From Balanoglossus misakiensis (Eukaryota > Hemichordata), in contig CM082587.2 in NCBI GenBank assembly GCA_040954595.2, forward strand, positions 4,030,001 to 4,094,000: DNA of 64,000 nucleotides. The letters are read 5' to 3'. The position numbers and the translations under genes are program-made. Positions 1 through 10,000 of this stretch are shown here, piece by piece. Positions within the stretch are counted from its first letter, which is position 1; each line of letters begins with the position of its first letter. The notes beneath the pieces were generated by a model. The model did no database searches. It was given only the letters and a program-made list of their open reading frames with translations, and was not told the origin of the DNA.

Positions 1-268
1 TTTTAACTACATGTGTACGTTAGTTGCCATGGTTACCATAGTAACAAAATGTCCCAAACCGCCTTAACCTGTGATCACTTGTTGACACATTGCCTTAAGT
101 TACAGGATTTATCATGATGTGTTACCATGGTTACAGACTTTCCAAGACAATAAACATGTTTCAATTGCATACTCAATAGGATAAATTTAAATAAATAGAT
201 AGATATTGAACAGGGGAAAATGAGGCAGAAATGTTAGGTTTCCATCAATGAATATGGTGAATACATAC
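1..268. other. presumed intron sequence at left edge
   Basis: This stretch lies downstream (minus sense) of the splice donor that ends the 269-556 exon. I see no further exon, RNA or repeat in it. It is most simply intron 1 of the gene whose first exon is at 269-556. Confidence 0.35.
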
Positions 269-556
269 CCGATCCCAAAGATGACAAAAAATGTTCCCTT
301 CAGTGTCTTCGTCGTAACCGCACGTACTATTGGCAGGATCGACTGATGTTTCCACATAAATATTTTCCAGGAAAACATTCGGAACGATGCAATCGGAATA
401 GGTAATCACGCCGTCGGCTGATATTGTCTGACAATCCTTTTGGGTCCATATCACGGGAGTATATATTAAAAATACCAGCACAAACGCCCAGCGTTTACCA
501 GTGCATTCACACGGTGGGCAGATGAAATTGAAACTGCAGCCGGTGCCAGCCGCCAT
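269..556 (-). CDS. First coding exon of a secreted/membrane protein, laminin-N-like (partial)
   Basis: The minus-strand frame opens at ATG 556 and runs 96 codons in phase 0 to a consensus donor (GTATGT starting at 268). The rest of the gene lies left of the window. Residues about 22-39 (RWAFVLVFLIYTPVIW) form a hydrophobic signal peptide or signal anchor. Later comes an acidic, Cys-bearing segment with NSTCG followed by about ten residues and then FCHLWD. The pattern N-x-T-C-G...F/Y-C is what one sees at the start of laminin N-terminal domains and of usherin/netrin-like proteins; that is family knowledge applied to a short motif. The protein would be extracellular or membrane-anchored. It could instead be an unrelated Cys-rich ectodomain, so the family call is weak even though the exon itself is plausible. 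Confidence 0.45.
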
Positions 557-1454
557 ATTGTTGTGATGGGAAAGATGTTCTCGCTTTCAAACGCGATCGA
601 CAGAGGCTTTTCGTAAAACCGGTGACTATTTTCGCAGCATTCACCTCGTTAGTGACAAATCCTTCAGTGAATTAAATTCCATTCAGCAAATTATTTCCGT
701 GTTCCCTCATCAGAGGTGTGACCCTGAGTTCATCATTTGCAGCGGATAAAGCCATGCGACGTAAACATAATGATGATGCGAACTCCATCAGACCGCGGAG
801 CCAAAATCCTAACAACAGAGAGGAAGCAAATATATATTTATTGGCAGATTCCAGTGTTGCATACGATATACAATTAGGCAGGCATATGTATCTGTTGCTG
901 TTCGATACTATGAAAACTCCATAATACTTAACAGTACAGTACTAAAAACCTGAAAAATAATCGATCGTTCGCTCCGAGTCAATGCACAGTAGCCATTGCA
1001 CAGTAGCTGTGAACTGAAAAAGCATCTATACAAAAGAAATGATGTACAATGTGCATTTATCAGAATATAGCATTGAATAATTTGTGCCCTATCCCTATAC
1101 TTACAGAACAGTGGGTTCATCGGAACGCCTCACAATTTACTAGGCTACTTCCGCATATAACTCCCGAGATCGTCTGCAAATTCATTGAGTAATTTACTAT
1201 ACTGTACGTACAGTTACGTGGCTTGTTTCATTGCACAACTACAGCCATTGAACCTTTCAAAAGGGACGGCACCAAGCCGCCGTTTCATTGGTCGAGCGCT
1301 AATTAATAAGAGTGGGAGGTAGTTTGGGAGAATTCGAATTCTGATCAGATGTGATGGAGAGGTGGCCTTGGTTTTATTGTTTATAAAATCATAAAATCGG
1401 ATATATAGATAGTGAACTTGAGTTAGTTGTTTGGAAGCTAGCAAATGCCAATTT
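557..1454. other. intergenic, divergent upstream region
   Basis: This region lies upstream of the minus-strand exon 269-556 and, beyond the foldback element, of PMPCA on the plus strand. It presumably holds promoter sequence for the left gene. I found no convincing TATA box, RNA gene or conserved ORF. Confidence 0.4.
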
Positions 1455-2050
1455 ATTTAAGCAATAAAACACCCCCAGCCATGGTATACCACGAGATTTT
1501 GACCAGTTCACGACATATACGCACGAGCGATAGCGAGTGCGTATATGGATTATATGCGCTATTATATTATGCCAGTATATTGAAACTTTGCATGAAACAT
1601 TTTAAAAAGGCATTTTCTTTAACTATGATATATGACTGTGGTATATGGCTAATATATCACGGTCACGTGTCGTGTCTCGACCAATCAAATAGCGTGATTT
1701 ACACCATCAATATACTGGTATAATATAATCAACATTATATTATACCAGTATATTGATGGTGTAAATCACGCTATTTGATTGGTCGAGACACGACACGTGA
1801 CCGTGATATATTAGCCATATACCACAGTCATATATCATAGTCAAAGAAAATGCCTTTTTAAAATGTTTTATGCAAAGTTTCAATATACTGGCATAATATA
1901 ATAGCAATAAAACACCCCCAGCCATGGTATACCACTCGATTTTGACCAGTTCAACTCCATATACGCACTCGCTATCGCTCGTGCATATATGTCGTGAACT
2001 GGTCAAAATCTCGTGGTATACCATGGCTGGGGGTGCTTTATTGCTTAAAT
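1455..2050. mobile_element. Nested foldback / MITE-like element
   Basis: The outer ends are inverted repeats: ATTTAAGCAATAAAACACCC at 1455-1474 continues into the CCAGCCATGGTATACCAC segment, and the reverse complement occupies roughly 2013-2050 with one mismatch. A long palindrome is centred near 1735. The sequence at about 1561-1731 is repeated as its reverse complement at about 1736-1905, with an unpaired spacer of only a few bases. The right arm carries an additional complete hairpin (1903-2046). No transposase is encoded. Apparent ORFs within it are by-products of the palindrome. Non-autonomous foldback DNA elements look like this; the family is not identified. Confidence 0.8.
1903..2046. 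repeat. Inner hairpin of the foldback element
   Basis: This is a second inverted repeat nested in the right arm. AGCAATAAAACACCCCCAGC at 1904-1923 pairs with the reverse-complement end near 2027-2046. The internal GACCAGTTCA/TGAACTGGTC arms flank a short loop that includes the ACTCGCTATCGCTCGTG segment. It looks like a solo copy of the same terminal repeat unit inserted in, or duplicated onto, the larger palindrome. Confidence 0.75.
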
Positions 2051-2279
2051 ATTTGATAGTATACATCAACAGCATCAACAACAACAATAATATAATAATA
2101 ACAATGCTTATATAAAACAAACTAATGATGGTTTTTCTTGGTGTGACAATATTGCGCTTTTTCATGAAAATTGTCAAAGATAGGCCTAGGCCTAGTCGGC
2201 CAGTACATTGACAGTGACCCGAAACGGGGTTAGCGGCTTGTGACCTTTCAGCCTCGATGTGGACTGAAGGTCAAGCAAT

Positions 2280-3660
2280 ATGGCGGCCCGCATTGCGAGG
2301 AGGGCTGCTCACATTTCTGGAATTAACTGCTGTAGTTTCAGGTAAGTTTCTGTTTTCCATTCTTTAACGCTATTGGGAAAATGTGAAAGTCACATATTTT
2401 CACCGAATTAAGCATTGTCGATGACTGTACGACGCGATGATTAAGTGTAGAGTGGTGATTCGGTGAACGCGAAGAGCCGGTGAGACTGAGAGTGCACAAT
2501 CTGAATGGGTCGGCTCGCGGCCACACCATCAGGAAGACGTCACGTATCATGGTGGCACCACATCTGCGCGACTGCATCAAAAGTCACAGGCTCGCATTGT
2601 ATTGTACCGCAGAATCATATCTACGGAATGTGGACGGGGATCTATTACATGTTGTAGTGTAGGCTGTAGATAGTACATCAGCCTTGGATGATGTAACTTT
2701 TTTATGAATACCATGTAAGCGCACCAAAGGTACCATGCGCGTTGAGGATGGTGGAGAATATGTGCCAAATCTCTAATCGCAGAAGTAATACATATAATAC
2801 AATGCACATTGTATTTTACACAGATCTGGAAAGAACCATTTACGGAAATTTTGCAGTTCTGTCGGAGGTGTGGAAACGACACCATTGACACAAACGTTGC
2901 CAGGGTTACCTCAGCCAGTGTATGCCACCAGCACAGATCATGTCCATGACACTTACGTGACAACCCTGTCCAATGGGTTAAAGGTCACGTCGCAGAATAA
3001 ATTTGGTCAGTTTAGCACTTTAGGAGGTATGTAGTCTTTTGCCATTGAATAGCTTTGTGTTTTTACGTGTTATCCAGAGATTCTCTTGTCCCGGAGAAGG
3101 CACAGCTTTGACAGTGAAAAGTGTAGTTTGATGCTGAACTGAGAAGTTCTCTTTAAAGTTTTAATGATCATTAACCACTCTTTTGTTTTCTCTCTACCCT
3201 CAACTTCTGTCTGCCCGTGAATAGTTTTTGTAGATGCCGGATCAAGATATGAAATTTCCTGCAAAAGTGGAGTCTCCCATTTCTTGGAGAAGCTCTCTTT
3301 CATGGTGGGTTGTGAACCTTTTTTTGTTAGCGCAGTTCGTATTAGGAGACAGCTGTTCAATATATTCCCAAACTTCAACACTGTAATAATATAAGTTTGA
3401 TATTTTTGATCTTAAAAATTATATGCATATGGTAAGGTCCAATGTTCAAATATCTGTGTACTCTATTCACAGTCTTCGTCGAAGTACGAAAGCAGAGATG
3501 ACATTATGCAAGTTTTGGAGAAATACGGTGGGATTGTTGACAGCCAGTCATCAAGGTGAGTGTCTGCCTGAAATGTTTTGTGGTATAACTCCATTACCTC
3601 TGCACGCTAACTGTGTCATGTGGATGCCATTATGATGATGATGATGGTGATGATGATGAC

Positions 3661-3703
<43 letters not shown>

Positions 3704-5744
3704 TAATTGTTGACAGGGATACCATGGTGTATGCCATGTCTGTGGAGAGGACTGGACTTGAGGCGGGTGTTGGCGTGTTAGCAGACGTCGTTCAACAACC
3801 AAGGCTCACACTGGAGGAGGTAACATACATTCATTCATACACAGTTTGTAACATAGCTTTGGTGCCACCCGTTTGACTAAAACAGATACGCATCTCAAAA
3901 TGTATATTTGGATCAACTTAGTTTTTCCTCCCTTATCTTCCAGATTGAATTGGCTGCATTAACAATCCAGTTTGAGTTGGAGAGTCTCCAACTAAGACCA
4001 GACCCTGAACCGTTGCTAACGGAGATGATTCATGCGGTATGTACATGTGGTTGTCGACTTTGCCATCGTTTGACTGACCTGGCATTTTGGTAGAATAAGA
4101 AACCAGAGTTGATACATAGTAGAAAAAAATACCCATGAAAATAACCATTGCTTGATTGGTTGGTTGGTTAGACTGAATTAACCTACTTCACCTTATTTTG
4201 AACTCATCATTTTCGTACATAATGAAAAGTGCCAAATCTTTCCCCTACAGGCTGCCTTCAGTAAAAACACACTGGGACTGCCCAGGTTCTGCCCGCAGGA
4301 AAACGTGAACGCCATCGACAGAACGGACATCCTGAATTTCTTGTACAACTATTTCGCACCGTCGAGAACCGTGGTGGCAGGCGTCGGGATGGAGCACAGC
4401 GAACTTGTGGATATGGTGGAGAGGCACTTTCTGGCGGAGAAGCCGGTCTGGCAACGAGAGTTCGATGCCAGTGTGAGCCTAGGAGTAGATCATTCAATAT
4501 CGCAGTACACTGGAGGCATTGTCACTGTGAGTTCACGTCTGTGCATCGTACTTGCAACCCCTTGCTTGTGTTGACTGATCATGAAATGGAGGAATATCCG
4601 CGATCGCAGACAAGAGTGATCTGGCTTCTAATCTGTATTCTATTTTTTTTTAAATTTTCCATGGTCTTTCCCGTTTTTCTATTCAGGAGGAACGTGACAT
4701 GGCCAACATTGCACCCGGAACACCCATTCCGGAGTTAGCGCACATCGTCCTGGCCATGGAAAGCTGCGGCCACAAGGAGGACGACTTCATTCCCTTCGCC
4801 GTGCTGAACATGATGATGGGAGGGGGCGGCTCCTTCTCTGCTGGGGGTCCCGGCAAGGGAATGTACACGCGGCTGTATCTGAACGTGTTGAATCGCTACC
4901 ACTGGATGTACAGTGCCACAGCCCTCCATCACAGCTACGAGGACAGTGGTATTTTCTGCATACATGCCAGTGCCAATCCTACAATGGTGAGAATGTGTTA
5001 AAAATTTCTAGTGGGCTCCAGGAACTCTTCTCAAGTAGTGAAATGATTCATTGTCTCTCTTTCTCTCTCATTTCAGTTGAAAGATTTGGTCGAAATCATC
5101 ATCAGAGAGTTTGTCAACATGACAGGCAAAGTTGAATCAGTAAGTAGACAAATTTTAAAGCATGAAGTTCAGGGCACACATACAACCTCCCATCCGAGTT
5201 TGCAGTTAGCATGCGCACTCGGATGACTCCCAGTGAAAGTTTGGCTCAAACATTTTGATATTCTATCATTGCAGATGGAACTGTTGAGAGCCAAGACCCA
5301 ATTGAAGTCTATGCTAATGATGAATCTGGAATCCAGGCCCATTGTCTTTGAAGATGTCGGCAGACAGGTCTTGGCCATGGGATACAGAAAACAACCAGAA
5401 GAATTCTGTCGGCTCATAGGTATACACTTTGAGAAATCCTCTTGGCATTGTATTTGAGCATGCGTATTTCTTTGCATGTTCCGAAGGATTTGCCATCAGA
5501 CTGTACAACTGGGCAATCAAATATGTGGACAGAGATCACTATCTTTTTCGCTTCCCTTTGTGTGTCCACAGACAACGTAACTGAAGATGACATCATGCGC
5601 GTGGCCAACAGAATGCTGAGGACGAAGCCATCCGTGGCTGCCATGGGCAACCTGAAAAAGCTCCCGGAATACGAAGACATCCAGGCTGGCCTGGCCAGCA
5701 AGAACGGCCGCCTGCCAAGAAGATTCTCCCTCTTCAGGAACTGA
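2280..5744 (+). CDS. PMPCA: Mitochondrial-processing peptidase alpha subunit
   Basis: There are eleven exons: 2280-2341, 2824-3026, 3225-3304, 3473-3555, 3717-3819, 3944-4036, 4251-4526, 4687-4986, 5077-5139, 5275-5419 and 5572-5744. All introns are GT-AG and the phases agree, giving 526 residues, about the length of vertebrate PMPCA. The N-terminus ([11 protein letters not shown]) is Arg-rich, as expected for a matrix-targeting presequence. Residues 107-111 read HFLEK, whereas the catalytic beta subunit has the zinc-binding HFLEH, so this is the non-catalytic alpha subunit. The glycine-rich loop ([17 protein letters not shown], about 342-358) is the alpha-specific element that binds and presents presequences. 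In the matrix it pairs with PMPCB to cleave import signals. The start was chosen from the first in-frame ATG ahead of the presequence. The gene converges on PKS-1. Confidence 0.96.
3632..3703 (+). repeat. (GAT)n microsatellite abutting a splice acceptor
   Basis: About 72 bases of nearly perfect GAT repeats with a few G/C interruptions lie in PMPCA intron 4 and end about 13 nt before the acceptor AG at 3715-3716. On the opposite strand it produces a meaningless poly-His ORF, and on this strand poly-Asp. Confidence 0.97.
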
Positions 5745-7048
5745 GAAAACTGCAGTGATATGTAGCCACGATGAAGGCTACAAAGTTGCATTTCTTTCTG
5801 AAATTTTGGTGATAGTTGTGCTTTTTATGTGGGAAGGTATTCGTGCCGTTACTCTGGAAGATGCTGCGCGATTATCAGAGCTCAAATCTTTCCCTACCTC
5901 AAGATGTAGCTGAGAAAGCCTTCAGTGGTAAAAACAGGCCAACATTAAAATAAGAACAACACACATTCACCTACACATCTGGCACCAAATAATGTAGAAG
6001 TAACGTGATTGCTGTTCAAACAATTATATGTGGATGGACACGTACACAGGAATATGGTTTATTCAATGTCCAGGTTTCAACTTTAGTGGTACAAAACAGG
6101 GTAAACCAAAAGGTTGAGTTAGCATCAGATTGGGATGAGCAGCAAAGTTGATTAACCCAGGCAACTTTGCAGCATCTCAACAGGAAATAGCGTTGAATAA
6201 TAGAATCTCACACACCCAAGGACCCAGGAATTCTTTCACTCATTTGGGGGATATTTGGAGTTATTCTAATGGCAAAAATTTGACAACTATAGAAACTTAA
6301 GTTTTAATTTCTTCAACAAGAAGTACATGTATTATAACAAAGATCTTGATAGACTTTCTTACTTTCATAATCTGATAACGGAATGAAAATCATGTTTTAC
6401 AAATACTGTTTTATGTTGTAACTATTCTGGTACACACACATATGCATTGTCTCCTCACAAGATTAAATAAAATCATCCATTTTGAATTCGGTACTGCACT
6501 GCATGTTTGTAATATTCGGCATGTATTTGCAAAGAGGAAAACATAAATATATGAATAAACACGTGGCCATTAACATTTCTCTTGTAGCCTAAGCGCGTTG
6601 CTAGACATAGTGAATCCCTTCGAGACAATGACACACTAAAGCAAGTGGTGAAAGTTTCTATGTACAGAAAGTTATCGTTTACAAAGTTGTGACTTAATCA
6701 GTTTAGAACATTGTAAATAAAACTCAGGTTAACATGTTACATAATGTCCAAAGAACACTTGCGGACTTTTTTGAGAAAATATTGAATATGGTCTGTAAGT
6801 ATTCATATACGTCAATCTTTCCGCAGGAGATTCAAGACTAACAATTAAGTTTAATTCTTATGAAAAGTGGACATGAATGACAATGGATATTACATGCACG
6901 TTATGTTATCAACCTATACAATATGCGCATTAAATTGGCGAGGTCAAATTCCTATAGTTGAGATCCTGCCAAAGCTCATCTATTTGTCTATTACCGTAAT
7001 AATGGCATCTACCAAAGGAACATTAGAATGAGATTCAAATGATATCTT
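5745..7048. other. convergent 3' UTR region of PMPCA (+) and PKS-1 (-)
   Basis: The two genes are tail to tail with 1.3 kb between the stops. A plus-strand AATAAA lies at 6466-6471. On the minus strand, an ATTAAA candidate (plus-strand 6850-6855) lies about 195 nt past the PKS-1 stop, and an AATAAA is at 6058-6063. The transcripts may overlap. I see no other gene here. Confidence 0.55.
6466..6471 (+). other. candidate polyadenylation signal, PMPCA
   Basis: AATAAA lies within GATTAAATAAAATC, about 720 nt downstream of the PMPCA stop. Another plus-strand AATAAA occurs near 6717. Which is used cannot be told from sequence. Confidence 0.4.
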
Positions 7049-10000
7049 TTAGTGTTCCATGAGGGGAAGGACCACGTTGTTTTCAACTGCTTTCTCCAGC
7101 AACACAGACGTGCTGATTCCGCCCAGAATGTCCAGCTGTGAGATGACCACGTTCAGTTCCTTCGACGCCCATGTGACCATCTCCACCGCCATGAGCGAGT
7201 CGACGCCGTAGTCTATCATTGGTTTGCTGATGTCGATGTCGTCCGGCGATTGGCAGAGCATCTGGCCCAGTTTTTGTTTCACCACGTTCTCGAGGTCCTC
7301 CAGAGACAGCTGGCAGTCAGCTTTGTTAACGCTGGTTTCATCAGCAAGGTGCTTGAACTTGAGGCTTGTTTGATGTGTGAAGTTATCTGCGGAAGCCCAG
7401 TCCTGTGAACAGAACACAAGTAGAAAGTTTTCGGTGAAAATCTGTCCATTCTTTTAATTTGTGATTGTACCATAGGAAAATAATTACAGTTGATAGTACA
7501 CATAGTAAAATACAACTGTTTCATCGATGTGATTACTAGTAGTATTTTAGTTGGTACAAGTATTAGATAATACATGACCGCAGATTCTACATTTTATATC
7601 AAATGGCAACTGACACTCCCTGGCAATCAAAGAGAGATAAAACAGCAAAGCTGAACATACCTGGTTTGCGAAACAGACAACCGGCTTGTCCTTGTCGTTC
7701 AAGAGTTTTCCAAGCATTTCCATTATCTCATTTATATGAAGTGTAGAAAAGCCTTGGTTTTCAAGGACCATGGTGGTTTCAGTTTTTCCCTCGAGATATC
7801 CAGCGCCTCTGACCGCACCCATCTGCAGCGACAGAGCTGGTAGACCTAGGCTGTGTCTGTATTCTGCTAGAGCATCGAGAGCAGAATTCGCTGCACAGTA
7901 CGCCGGTTGAGCCGACTGGCCTCTCAGCGCTGATACCGAGGACATCAGGAGAAAGATGTCGAGATCATCTTCCTTTGTCAGATGGTGCAAGTGGTGTGCA
8001 CTGACAGCCTTTGAAGACATGACGACGTCGAGCTGGTCGGGTTTCAAGTCGGGCAGGAGGGTTTCGTCTATCACACCAGCGAGATGAAAGACGCCTTTCA
8101 GTGGTGGGATGTCCGGCCGAGACTTCACCGTTTCGAGAATGGCTTTGAGACCGTTGTAATCAGACACATCAGCTGCAAAGGTGTGAACCTGGACACCCCT
8201 GCGTTTCAGGAAATCCACGGTGCGGTGAGCGGCTGCTGACTTGCCACCGCTTCTCGACACCATCACTACATGTTTCGCCCCCATCTTCTGCATCCACCGA
8301 ACGAGCGCCTGACCGACACCGCCAAATGCGCCGGTTATGAGGTACGTTGCCTTTTCCTGGAAGATCTCACCATGCTGGTCGAATCTCTCTGGAAAGTAGT
8401 TGTCTGGAACTTTGAATACCACTTTGCCAATATGCTGACCCTTTGACATCATTCTGAACGCATCCTTGTAATCTGCGATGTCATATACACTTGTAGGCAG
8501 CGGCTTCAGTTTCTGTTTCTCGAAAAGTTGAACAACGCTTTCAAGTGACTTCTGCATTCCGTTACTGTCCTGCTTCAGCCTGATGTCTATTTGGCATGAC
8601 ATGAATGTCTTATTCTCCAGGAAAGTCTTGAGGTCCATCTGAGAGTTTTCCAAGATGTCTCTCTTCCCGATTTCACAAAATCTTCCACCAGGGGCCAAGA
8701 CCGCCAGACCTCTTGCCATCAGTCTGCCATATAGCGAATTAAGTATAACATCAACCCCTTTGCCATTGGTCCAGTTGATTACATCGTGATAGAACTGTTC
8801 TGACCTGGAATCGGCAACAAACTGAATTCCCATCTTCTTTCTGAGATACTTTCGTTTTTCTTCCGTGCCAGCTGTGCAGATAATCTTCGCGCCTTGCATC
8901 TTTGCAACTTGGATGGCAGCCAAGCCCACTCCCCCACAGGCAGAGTGAATCAAAACTGTCTCCCCTTTCTTGAGATTTCCTCTCTCCACCAGACTGTGAT
9001 AAGCAGTCGTGAAGGCAACGCTTATTCCAGCGCACTGCACCAAGCTCTGATCCTTCGGTTTCCGGACTACGAAATGGGCATCGCAAAGAACGTGGGAAGC
9101 AAAGCTGGCGTTTGCGAATGCAATGACTTCCTCTCCAACTTGAAGATGGGTGACGCCTTCTCCCAGTTCCTCTATCACTCCCGAACACTCCAGGCCAAAC
9201 TGTGAACGGGACGCCCCATCTTCCAGACCTTCCAGCATACCATGGGCCATCATGACATCTTTGAAGTTCAGTGCCGCGGCATTGACCCTGACCTTGACAT
9301 AACCATGCCTTGGGTGCATGTCTGGTATAGCACAGAATCCGAGATCATCCAAAGATGTCCTTCCATCCTGACAGACCTTCTGCTCAAGGCGCCAATGTCT
9401 AGATTGCAGGGCAGACGTTTTTGGTTGAGAAGCGTGTACAACCCTGGGGCAGAGTAGCTGGTCACCAATTATAGCCAATTCCCTTTCTGGTAGACTGGGA
9501 TTACTAAGTACCTTCTTGATAAGCGTCACTGAATTCTTCTGTAACGTAGCTTCTGAATCCAGGTCAATGAAGTATACACAACCTGAACCAATGTGGTTGC
9601 AAGTTGATCCTGCCAATCCATAGGCTGCATGAGACCAGAGATTGCCCTTCTTCTTTATGGCACCATTTGTGATTATGTAGACACTCTTGACTGTTTCTTG
9701 GTTGTTGTCTGCCACTTTGAGCAGCTCGAGCAGGAAATGAAGGTTGGCATCCCACTCGCCACTCCAGTAAACGACATTTACTGCTGTCTTTTGTGTGAGA
9801 GACTCCACGTTTGCAATTGTTGGTGTCTTCACCCTCGAGTAAGACTTCCCAAAACGTTCCTGCATCGATTTGTGTACAGCTTGGTCTGAACAGCCGAACA
9901 GGAGCCATTCCTCATCTGATTCGGTTCTCTGTTTCTCCGTGTCAGTGGCTTTGCGACCCACAATGATGCTGTGCAGGAGTTCATCCGGTGTGGTTACACT

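Noticed and set aside
1740-2177. 145-codon minus-strand ORF
   Set aside because: Produced by the foldback element's palindromic arms; no protein-like pattern.
3551-3802. Poly-His (minus) and poly-Asp (plus) proteins
   Set aside because: Translation of the GAT microsatellite in PMPCA intron 4.
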